22,060 bases of DNA. It comes from JAUIAI01 sp049680625 (GTDB lineage Bacteria > Pseudomonadota > Gammaproteobacteria > Burkholderiales > Burkholderiaceae_E). The stretch spans positions 1 through 22,060 of the forward strand of contig JBAUID010000041.1 of NCBI GenBank assembly GCA_049680625.1, in the 5' to 3' direction. Numbering within the stretch: the first letter of the stretch is position 1; each line of letters starts with the position of its first letter. The notes beneath the pieces were generated by a model. The model worked only from the letters and a program-made list of their open reading frames with translations, was not told where the DNA came from and did no database searches. Made by a program: the position numbers and the translations under genes. Positions 16,489 through 22,060 of the stretch are shown one piece after another.

Positions 16489-16559
16489 GACAATGCCTCA
16501 AGGTGAAAACTCGATTCTAATCTGCCGTTCCTGCAACACAACCAACCACGGAACTCCCC

Positions 16560-17549
16560 ATGATTGACCAGCAACTTGTCGTATGCCACAGATCTAACTT
16601 GCGGGAATTTTGCGGGCGTCTTATTCGTTTCCTTGCAACTTTGATGTTGCTGGTCGGCGTCACTGGCATGCGTACCGCACAAGCGCTTGAGCCGCTGGCG
16701 ACAACCTCGGTCGCGCCTGGTGTTTATGTGCATTTTGGGCGGGCAGAAATATCCGGACCGGGCAACGCTGGCGATGTCGCCAATCTTGGGTTTGTTGTTG
16801 GAAATCGGTGCATCGCGGTCATCGACACGGGCAGCACGAAGGCCCTGGGTGATCGCTTGCTGCGATCGATTCGGCAAGTTAGCCCGTTGCCTGTTTGCTA
16901 CGTGATCAATACCCATGCGCATCCCGATCATATTTTGGGTAACCAGGCTTTTGTTGGCGAGTCGAGCGAATTTGTTGGCCACCGGAACCTGGCGCGGGCC
17001 ATCGCGACTAAAGGGCCGGTGTACTTGAATGCCATCGCGCGAGATCTCAAACAACTGGCTGATGGCACTGTCCTGGTCAAGCCGACGATTAGCGTCGATC
17101 AGCGCACCGAGCTGGACCTTGGCGGGCGCCACCTGATTGTTCGCGCGTGGCCGGTGGCCCACACGGATGCCGATGTCACGGTACAGGATATGCAAACAAA
17201 AACCCTGTTTCTGGGTGATCTGAGCTTCGCTGGCCATCTGCCAGCCCTGGACGGCAGTCTGCTGGGATGGATAGAAACAACGGATCAGCTTGCTAAATTG
17301 GATGCACAGCGGGCGGTGCCTGGGCATGGGCCAATGATGACTGCACCTCCATGGTCCGCAATTCTGAATAAACAGCGCCAATACCTCGAGGCACTGCGTG
17401 ATGATGTGCGGGCAGCAATTCGTGACGGCAAAATGCTTTCCGAAGCAGTGGATGCCGTCCGAACAGGGGCCTTAGATAAATGGCTTCTGTATGACGAATT
17501 TCACCAGCGCAATGTGACTGCCGCATTTGCCGAACTTGAATGGGAGTAA
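16560..17549 (+). CDS. MBL-fold protein of the quinoprotein relay type (intact metal site), SoxH-like
   Basis: 329 residues. An N-terminal segment RLIRFLATLMLLVGVTGMRT then AQA is a signal peptide, so the protein is periplasmic. The metal motif is H119-A-H121-P-D123-H124, with later ligands H201 (VAHTDAD), D220 (FLGDLSF) and H256 (VPGHGPM), a complete di-metal site. The sequence resembles the 'quinoprotein relay system zinc metallohydrolase 2' group, proteins found beside PQQ dehydrogenases and a SoxYZ-like fusion. That placement rests on family knowledge and on the next gene. Its reaction is not established. The start at 16560 has GGA seven bases upstream; the N-terminal region before the hydrophobic core is rather long (about 20 residues). 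Confidence 0.85.
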   Translation: MIDQQLVVCHRSNLREFCGRLIRFLATLMLLVGVTGMRTAQALEPLATTSVAPGVYVHFGRAEISGPGNAGDVANLGFVVGNRCIAVIDTGSTKALGDRLLRSIRQVSPLPVCYVINTHAHPDHILGNQAFVGESSEFVGHRNLARAIATKGPVYLNAIARDLKQLADGTVLVKPTISVDQRTELDLGGRHLIVRAWPVAHTDADVTVQDMQTKTLFLGDLSFAGHLPALDGSLLGWIETTDQLAKLDAQRAVPGHGPMMTAPPWSAILNKQRQYLEALRDDVRAAIRDGKMLSEAVDAVRTGALDKWLLYDEFHQRNVTAAFAELEWE

Positions 17550-17760
17550 GGGTTGCGCCATCCTCCAAATTGTCTGCGAGCAGCCCGCCATACAGGCTGT
17601 TAAAATCGTCGATGCACCCATTGCGAGGGTGGAGCCTTTAAACTGCTTGAATGTTGCACCAATGCGGCTTTGCCTGGTCTTCGGCCTGGAACCTGCGGCG
17701 CACCTCACCGTCAGGCCAAGTTGATTTCAGATTTGAACCCACTGTTTTGCTGGAGCGCCC

Positions 17761-18636
17761 ATGAGTATGCCTTTATCAAGTCTGACGAAAACCTGCGCAG
17801 CCCGACTACCTCGACTCAATCGCCAGGTCGTAACGATCCTGGTTTTAGTCGTTTTGTCCGCTGCTAGCTTTAATACCTGGGCAGTTGAGGCGGACAACGA
17901 AATATGGCGGTCGATTCGGTACAGTTTGTTTAAAAATAGGCCGGTGACACTCGATACCACCGGTGAAGTGCTGGTATTGAAGACGCCTAAACGCGCCCAG
18001 GATTCGGCGGTTGTTCCGATTGGGGTTATCAGCAAAATTGCGCAGACACCAGAGCGGCATATCCAGAAAATCTGGTTGGTTGTCGACCGAAATCCATCGC
18101 CGGTTGGCGCCATTTTTACTTTGTCGCCCAATAGTGGGCGAGCAGACATCGATACCCGAATCAGAGTTCAGGAATTTACGCATATCAGGGCCATTGCCCA
18201 GCTTAATGACGGCTCGGTTTATATGGCCCGCAACTTTTTGCGAGCATCCGGCGGTTGCTCAGCACCGGCAGCCAAGGATATGGAACGGGCAATGAAAAAT
18301 ATTGGCAGGATGAAAGTGAATTTGTGGGGTAAGCCGGTGGCGGGCAAACCGCTACGGGCTCAGCTAATGGTTAGCCATCCAAATATTACCGGATTGGCCG
18401 AGCAGTCTTCGCAAGCCTACAGTGCGCCACATTTTGTCCGCCATCTTGAAATTGCTTACGGTGACGAAGTTATCTTGCAGGCGGATATCGATTTTTCTAT
18501 TAGCGAAAATCCGAACTTTCGTTTTTGGTTTACCCCGCAGGATCATGCCAAGGAGCTGCAGGTGCGGATAGTCGACACGGAAGACAAAAAGTATACAAAA
18601 ACTGTTGCGATTAAGCCGTTCAGAGAAACTCAGTAA
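17761..18636 (+). CDS. SoxYZ-like fusion carrier protein, quinoprotein-dehydrogenase-associated
   Basis: 291 residues. A signal peptide (RQVVTILVLVVLSAASFNTW then AVEA) is followed by a SoxY-like domain (about 45-170) and a SoxZ-like domain (about 180-290). The SoxY part ends in S-G-G-C166-S-A, equivalent to the sulfur-carrying GGCGG Cys arm of thiosulfate-oxidising SoxY, here internal instead of C-terminal. The SoxZ half has VNLWGKPVAGKPLRAQLMVS and the FWFTPQ strand. In the family it is linked to PQQ dehydrogenases, not to sulfur oxidation, and its cargo is unknown. The start ATG 17761 has GGAG five bases upstream. The 211-base gap to the previous gene holds no recognised feature. Confidence 0.87.
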   Translation: MSMPLSSLTKTCAARLPRLNRQVVTILVLVVLSAASFNTWAVEADNEIWRSIRYSLFKNRPVTLDTTGEVLVLKTPKRAQDSAVVPIGVISKIAQTPERHIQKIWLVVDRNPSPVGAIFTLSPNSGRADIDTRIRVQEFTHIRAIAQLNDGSVYMARNFLRASGGCSAPAAKDMERAMKNIGRMKVNLWGKPVAGKPLRAQLMVSHPNITGLAEQSSQAYSAPHFVRHLEIAYGDEVILQADIDFSISENPNFRFWFTPQDHAKELQVRIVDTEDKKYTKTVAIKPFRETQ

Positions 18637-18647
18637 TTTCGAAAACG

Positions 18648-19634
18648 GTGTTGCCATCGAAGCCGCAGCCAATACTTCGTCCGCGGTTGCTAACAGGTGC
18701 ACAGGTCCGGCGGGCTGTATTTGTATTGGCCGCCGTACTGATGACAGAAACACCGGCGCTCCGAGCGGCAGAAACACCGGCGCTCCGAGCCATCGCGCCT
18801 GGCATTTCCCTGATTGCAGGCGTGCCTCTGCCCGCGAATAAAGTCAATGGTGCACGCAACGCCAATGTCGTTGTAGTCAGTGGTCCGGCCGGCAGCATTG
18901 TTTGGAACGGTGGCGTGTCGCATCAACACGGCCAGCAGTTGCTGCAATCAATCCAGTCGCAGGCAAGTGGGCCGCTGAAGGCCTTAATCATCAACCGGGC
19001 TTTTCAGGACGTACTTTTTGGCTGGAGTGCGTTTGCTGCCGTCGGCATACCTGTCTGGATGCATACCAGCGCCATTGACATGATGCGCCGCCGCTGTTCC
19101 AGTTGTTTGGCCAACCTGGGAAACCTGTTGGGGAAACAGGTAATGGCAGGCACACGGTTGGCGGAACCTACCCAGGTACTTACTGGTGGCATGCAATTTG
19201 ATTCTATTGGGCGCAAGTTGGAAATATTAGACTTTGGCCTGACCAGTGGCCCAAACGACCTAATGCTGTATGACCGTGAGAACCAGGTGCTGCTATCCGG
19301 TGCCTTGATTTTTACCAATCACCTCAATCGCATAGAAAACGCCAACATTGCCGCCTGGATCGCGGCACTCAACAAGACTTTGCAATTGCCGGTGCGCGTG
19401 GTTGTTCCGGACTACGGCGCTCCGGCCGGCCGCAACGCCATCATCCAGACCAGAGACTACCTGGTGCAGCTGAGTGCGCGGGTGTCCCGCTTGCTGAAGG
19501 ACCAGGTCGGCTTACTCGAGCTGACTGCGAACGGTCAACTGAATAATTTTTCGCAATGGGATGCTTACGCCGAGAATCACCCGAGGAATTTGCAGACGGT
19601 TTATTTGCAGGAGGAAAACGCATTGTTTCGTTAA
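18648..19634 (+). CDS. MBL-fold protein of the quinoprotein relay type with lost metal ligands (pseudoenzyme candidate)
   Basis: 328 residues. The N-terminal part VRRAVFVLAAVLMTETPALR looks like an export signal. Order and outline match the MBL partner of the relay trio ('zinc metallohydrolase 1' group, from family knowledge). Against the intact homologue upstream, the metal motif H-A-H-P-D-H reads R117-A-F119-Q-D121-V122, keeping only the Asp. H201 corresponds to the TSGPND stretch, D220 to Ala in SGALIF, and H256 to Tyr in VPDYGA. A Zn-hydrolase reaction therefore seems impossible here. The start GTG at 18648 is only 11 bases after the carrier stop; the ribosome site is weak (GAAAACG). It is likely translated with the carrier gene as one operon. 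Confidence 0.8.
   Translation: MLPSKPQPILRPRLLTGAQVRRAVFVLAAVLMTETPALRAAETPALRAIAPGISLIAGVPLPANKVNGARNANVVVVSGPAGSIVWNGGVSHQHGQQLLQSIQSQASGPLKALIINRAFQDVLFGWSAFAAVGIPVWMHTSAIDMMRRRCSSCLANLGNLLGKQVMAGTRLAEPTQVLTGGMQFDSIGRKLEILDFGLTSGPNDLMLYDRENQVLLSGALIFTNHLNRIENANIAAWIAALNKTLQLPVRVVVPDYGAPAGRNAIIQTRDYLVQLSARVSRLLKDQVGLLELTANGQLNNFSQWDAYAENHPRNLQTVYLQEENALFR
18745..18790 (+). repeat. 24-base tandem duplication in signal-peptide region of the relay protein gene
   Basis: Two identical 22-base copies (18745-18766 and 18769-18790) at a 24-base period encode ETPALRA twice, just after the hydrophobic signal segment. Phase is kept. It probably arose by slippage and lengthens the region around the cleavage site. 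Confidence 0.9.
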
Positions 19635-19688
19635 TCCACTAAAATGGCCTGTCCATCAATGAGAGTTGTATTGTGACCCTGTTAACTG

Positions 19689-20123
19689 ATGCACACCGCG
19701 CCTGGTATAGGCACCGAAGTCAGCAGCAGGAGAGTTGGTGATGCACTGCCAAGCCGAGAACACATAGCAACTAATGTGAGCCTGTTCCTGTACAACGCGG
19801 CGATCTGGAATCCACATCGCATCCACTACGATGCCACCTACACCACCGAGGTAGAAGGGCATCCGGCAATTGTCATCGACGGCCCGTTACAGGGCGACTG
19901 GCTAAGTCAGGTTGCGATGAACTGGGTTGGCGATCAGGGCCGGCTGGTCAAATTTAGCTACTCGAATCGACAGGCATCTTACCTTGGCGAGCTCCTGACC
20001 AGTGGTGGGCAGGTCGTGGCAGTTGATGAGGCGAGCGGAGAAATTGGACTGGAGTTGTTTGTCAAGAGCTCGGATGGGATCGTGATCACGCCGGGCGCCG
20101 CTACCGTGTTGCTCAGCGACTAA
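19689..20123 (+). CDS. Small FAS1/MaoC-like hydratase (hot-dog fold)
   Basis: 144 residues. The core LFLYNAAIWNPHRIHYDATY then TTEVEGHPAIVIDGPLQGDW is the conserved pattern of the FAS1-like dehydratase/MaoC group. The His and Asp of HRIHYD take the place of the active residues D-x-N/H-x-I-H, and the 'VHGPL' equivalent is IDGPL. Such proteins hydrate enoyl-CoA or mesaconyl-CoA-type substrates. It has one hot-dog unit, shorter than the fused two-domain members (about 280 residues), and may form dimers or be a C-terminal half. The ATG at 19689 follows a TAA at 19683-19685 and has no good ribosome site, so the start is uncertain. It ends overlapping the stop of the convergent alkB remnant. Confidence 0.72.
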   Translation: MHTAPGIGTEVSSRRVGDALPSREHIATNVSLFLYNAAIWNPHRIHYDATYTTEVEGHPAIVIDGPLQGDWLSQVAMNWVGDQGRLVKFSYSNRQASYLGELLTSGGQVVAVDEASGEIGLELFVKSSDGIVITPGAATVLLSD

Positions 20124-20625
20124 TACCGGCGTTTTCGACTTCTACATCAATACGTAAACCACTCTCAGACTGACGTTTCAGTGCGTCCAGCCGGGCATCC
20201 ATAACCCGTCGCCACCACCATGGCACTAAAACGAGCATCACCATTGGGCCATACCAGGCCGGTAATTGCGGGGCCTCCGATAGAGAGCGCAAACGGACGT
20301 AGCCCCGGCCTGCCTGCAAGTGGTGGTCCGCATGCCGTTGCAGGTTGATTAGAAAGCTGCCCATAAGCCATGTATTGGCATTCCAGGCATGTGCCGGTCC
20401 GAACGGTTCGAATTGACCGTTTGCTTGTTTTTCGCGAAGCAGGCCATAGTGCTCAATAGAGTTCACCAATTCCAACTCAAGTATTGCCACAACGGAAACC
20501 AGGAGCATCATGCCAATAGCCTCGGGGCCGAAAAACACGGTCAGCGTAGCGCAGATCAGTAAACTGACCATTAGCCCGTGCAAATAGCGGCTTCTCCACC
20601 AGCGGCTCTCGGGACGATAGGAATT
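20113..20625 (-). pseudogene. 5'-truncated alkane 1-monooxygenase (AlkB-like), C-terminal part
   Basis: Minus-strand translation shows the later part of AlkB: a membrane segment, then NSIEHYGLLREKQANGQFEP, HAWNANTWLMGSFLINLQRH followed by ADHH, and SLSEAPQLPAWYGPM. The second and third His boxes (EHYGL and LQRHADHH) are intact. The first His box and the N-terminal four or so helices (about 230 residues of a usual 390) are missing. The frame is open upstream only to a TAA at 20628-20626, beyond which sequence is IS91-like. An active alkane hydroxylase needs all three di-iron His boxes, so this is not functional. A TTG at 20583 could give a short product of 156 residues. Confidence 0.85.
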
Positions 20626-20812
20626 TTAAAGGCCATTTGCAAAGTATCCGAATGTCGGTGCCTGGCGGGCGAAGCTGGAAAAAGCAGGCCAAACCGGGCA
20701 TTGCTTGCGGCGCCCCGACACCGGGCGCGCAGCAGCGCCCGCGACACGGTGTTCCGTGCCGTGTTCGACCGGTTTGGTCTTGCTCGGCCTGCTAATGCCG
20801 TGGCGGTCGCGA
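20626..20812 (-). other. Flank between the alkB remnant and the IS91 transposase fragment
   Basis: About 187 bases on the 3' side of the IS91 transposase fragment. Very GC-rich (rows of GCGCGC), with no gene that can be supported. It may be the non-coding end of the IS91 element, where the replication-related end (ori) normally lies. The exact boundary with alkB is near 20626. Confidence 0.35.
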
Positions 20813-21106
20813 TCACCACGCCTGATCGGACTGAGCCGTGCGCGCCAGGCCCCGCGGTAGCGGTTGCGGATCGAACCCCAGGTGAGTCAGGATCTTCTCA
20901 ATGGCCGCCCGCTCAAGGATCGGCGTCAGTACTTTCAGTTGCCCCCGCCCACCGTTCGGGCAGTGACTCATGTCGATATCGAACACCCGTTTGAGCAGGC
21001 GCGCCCAGCCGATGCGCCCTGGCCGGTTTGGCTGGCCGCTGTCTTGTTCGTCAGCCTTGCCGCCCTGCCCGACCCGTTGGCACCACACGTCGACCTCGGT
21101 CGTGAT
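20813..21106 (-). pseudogene. IS91-family transposase remnant (C-terminal end)
   Basis: Minus-strand translation GRIGWARLLKRVFDIDMSHC and PNGGRGQLKVLTPILERAAI then EKILTHLGFDPQPLPRG is the C-terminus of IS91/IS801-type transposases, where HCPNCGG-ELK is usual. The second Cys is replaced here (HCPNGGRG). A TAG at 21109-21107 closes the frame, and the catalytic HUH/Tyr part is absent. The fragment is dead and presumably arrived with the rearrangement that truncated alkB. Confidence 0.8.
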
Positions 21107-21171
21107 CTAAAACGACTCGCTCGGTAGAAACGCTCACAGACTTTCCGCCTTCATGGCGTTGTCGCTCTAAG

Positions 21172-21196
21172 AAAAAACGATTGATGTCGCAAATCG
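21172..21196 (-). terminator. Candidate intrinsic terminator of the toxin-antitoxin operon
   Basis: Minus strand: CGATT (21196-21192) pairs with AATCG (21182-21178) around a 9-base loop, then TTTTTT (21177-21172). It lies about 20 bases after the toxin stop. The stem is only five bases, so it is weak. Confidence 0.4.
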
Positions 21197-21216
21197 CCAT
21201 GTATCAGCATGGTAGT

Positions 21217-21606
21217 TCAGACGCGGACCACGGGCGCATCGGTATAGCGGCTAATTGCCTTGTCTCTCGTCAGCAGATGCATGGGTTCAGTGATCGCTTG
21301 CGCAATCAGCAATCGATCAAAAGGATCGGCATGAAGCGGTGGCAACTTTTCGGTCGCGGCAGTGTGAAGCGCTGATATCGATAAAAATTCATATCCTGCC
21401 GCTCGCGAAAACCCGATGGCCTGATCCGCTGAGATTGGCATGTTACTGCGGGCGAGCGCGTGCTTTATCGCAATTTCCCAGATGCAGGCCGCGCTGATCC
21501 AGATGGCGTTCTCCGGGTCGACGATGAGGCGGCGGGCTTCATCCGGCAGGCGCGTGTCATCAACAAGGGCCCACAATAAGATATGGGTGTCGAGCAGCAG
21601 GCGCAC
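21217..21606 (-). CDS. VapC-type PIN-domain toxin (ribonuclease)
   Basis: 129 residues. PIN-domain acidic residues are present in order: D6 in LLLDTH, E43 in IWEIAIKH, D94 and D97 in ADPFDRLLIAQA, and D115 in LTRDKAI. The sequence belongs to the type II PIN toxins that cleave specific RNAs such as tRNA. GTG 21606 is six bases after the antitoxin stop, with GAGGG/TAGGG as ribosome site, so the two genes are translationally linked and form a type II toxin-antitoxin module. The partner is of the Phd/YefM type, a common mix with PIN toxins in proteobacteria. Confidence 0.9.
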   Translation of the reverse strand: MRLLLDTHILLWALVDDTRLPDEARRLIVDPENAIWISAACIWEIAIKHALARSNMPISADQAIGFSRAAGYEFLSISALHTAATEKLPPLHADPFDRLLIAQAITEPMHLLTRDKAISRYTDAPVVRV

Positions 21607-21612
21607 TGCGCC

Positions 21613-21858
21613 CTAGCCCTCGCCGAGAAAGAGATCCTTGACCTTCTCGTTATCAGTATCAATATCGTCGGGAACGACAAACAACCCCTTGGCAATTCCC
21701 AGACGTTGCCCCGCTGACTGCGCATGATAGGGCACCAACCGAGCTGCCGGCTTGCCATTGCGGGCAATCACAATCTCAGTTTCAGCACCGCTCTCGACCG
21801 CCTCGACCAGCTTGGAGAGGGTGGATTTCGCTTCGAGCATATTCACGGTTGTCATCAT
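21613..21858 (-). CDS. Phd/YefM-type antitoxin
   Basis: 81 residues. The N-terminal MTTVNMLEAKSTLSKLVEAV block and EIVIARNGKPAARLVPYHAQ are the conserved DNA-binding Phd/YefM fold, with a flexible C-terminal tail (DDIDTDNEKVKDLFLGEG) that would bind the toxin. It neutralises the PIN toxin and represses the operon. Two adjacent ATGs, at 21858 and 21855, are candidates; AAGG at about 21867-21870 suits the first. The frame also opens with TTG at 21879, but that one lacks a ribosome site and reaches into the operator region. Confidence 0.88.
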   Translation of the reverse strand: MMTTVNMLEAKSTLSKLVEAVESGAETEIVIARNGKPAARLVPYHAQSAGQRLGIAKGLFVVPDDIDTDNEKVKDLFLGEG

Positions 21859-21881
21859 CGGTTGGGCCTTGCCACCCAAGG

Positions 21882-21899
21882 TTAGCCAGAATTAGCTAA
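21882..21899. promoter_or_regulatory. Candidate operator: inverted repeat upstream of the toxin-antitoxin genes
   Basis: TTAGC (21882-21886) and GCTAA (21895-21899) form a 5-base inverted repeat with an 8-base spacer, and TTAGCTAA (21892-21899) is itself palindromic. It lies at the start-point side of the -10 box, a likely place for autorepression by the antitoxin. Confidence 0.45.
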
Positions 21900-21926
21900 G
21901 TATAGCGGCGCAGGGGGCATTGTCAA
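21899..21926 (-). promoter_or_regulatory. Sigma-70-type promoter of the toxin-antitoxin operon
   Basis: Minus strand: TTGACA (21926-21921), 16-base spacer, TATACT (21904-21899). It matches the consensus -35 fully and the -10 in five of six bases. The transcription start would be near 21892, about 34 bases before the antitoxin ATG. Confidence 0.7.
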
Positions 21927-22060
21927 CGGGGTGATGTCAACACGCCCGATGTAGCCCCCCGAGGGGGCTGACTCAAAAGTTGGCCGCCAGCGACTTGGGC
22001 CGCTTTAACAGTGCGTTTGGTTACTTGATCCAGATCAACAGTCGCCTTACCGAGGCCTTT
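21927..22060. other. Unassigned right edge with a GC-rich hairpin
   Basis: Both strands are open here: minus QVTKRTVKAAQVAGGQLLSQ and plus LGRFNSAFGYLIQINSRLTE, so a gene cut by the edge is possible but undecidable. AGCCCCC (21953-21959) and GGGGGCT (21963-21969) form a perfect 7-base stem with a 3-base loop; no T run follows on either strand. Confidence 0.3.

Noticed and set aside
16467..17381. Open frame of 304 codons on the minus strand
   Set aside because: It lies entirely antisense to the exported MBL-fold gene, has no family resemblance and no ribosome site; a shadow of the other strand's codon use.
17550..17760. Cys-rich open frame between the MBL and SoxYZ-like genes, considered as a small peptide gene
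   Set aside because: The frame with CEGG and ECC has no start codon with a ribosome site and runs on into the next gene out of phase.
1..22060. tRNA, rRNA or riboswitch genes
   Set aside because: No cloverleaf, rRNA core or known riboswitch motif was noticed by eye on either strand; small RNAs cannot be excluded without a covariance search.

Overview
The window looks like chromosomal DNA of a heterotrophic proteobacterium, most likely a gammaproteobacterium. This is inferred from the gene families (Dpp/Opp-type ABC importer, MASE1-like/GGDEF/EAL protein, AlkB, PQQ-linked SoxYZ-like relay proteins) and from IS6, IS110 and IS91 remnants. GC is roughly in the mid-50s by eye. No taxonomic marker gene is present, so the assignment is tentative.

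Layout. (1) Positions 1-3931, minus strand: a peptide/nickel-type ABC importer operon in the order solute-binding protein, permease B, permease C, ATPase D; the ATPase runs off the left edge. A possible attenuator lies between the binding-protein gene and the first permease gene. (2) 3932-4271: a divergent intergenic region rich in short direct repeats. (3) 4272-8158, plus strand: an exported UlaG-like metallo-beta-lactamase-fold (MBL) protein, a membrane-bound GGDEF/EAL protein with a degenerate GGDEF half and an apparently complete EAL site, and a single-domain rhodanese. (4) 8169-14029: two enolase-superfamily (mandelate racemase/muconate lactonizing, MR/MLE) enzymes, an FMO-like flavoprotein with an N-terminal NTF2-like domain, and a stand-alone SnoaL-like protein, separated by broken IS6 transposase copies (about 9.4-9.8 and 11.84-12.25 kb) and followed by an IS110 remnant (14.16-14.64 kb). 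This is an accessory, probably catabolic, island. (5) 14842-16080, minus: an exported class-C-beta-lactamase-like serine hydrolase, followed by a third IS6 fragment (16.24-16.49 kb). (6) 16560-19634, plus: a compact three-gene set of the PQQ 'quinoprotein relay' type: an intact MBL-fold protein, a SoxYZ fusion carrier with a GGC motif, and a second MBL-like protein whose metal ligands are almost all replaced. (7) 19689-22060: a small FAS1/MaoC-like hydratase, a 5'-truncated alkane monooxygenase (alkB), an IS91-type transposase remnant, and a Phd/VapC-type toxin-antitoxin pair with a good promoter and a candidate operator.

How the parts may work together: the importer feeds peptides or a similar small solute into the cell. 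The enolase-superfamily enzymes, flavoprotein and SnoaL-like protein look like dispensable catabolic genes collected by mobile elements. The periplasmic relay trio would serve a PQQ dehydrogenase encoded elsewhere, since none is in this window. The most unusual gene is the relay protein at 18648-19634, which keeps the MBL outline but has lost its metal site. The repeat cluster at 4081-4191 and the mobile-element debris are the other points of interest.
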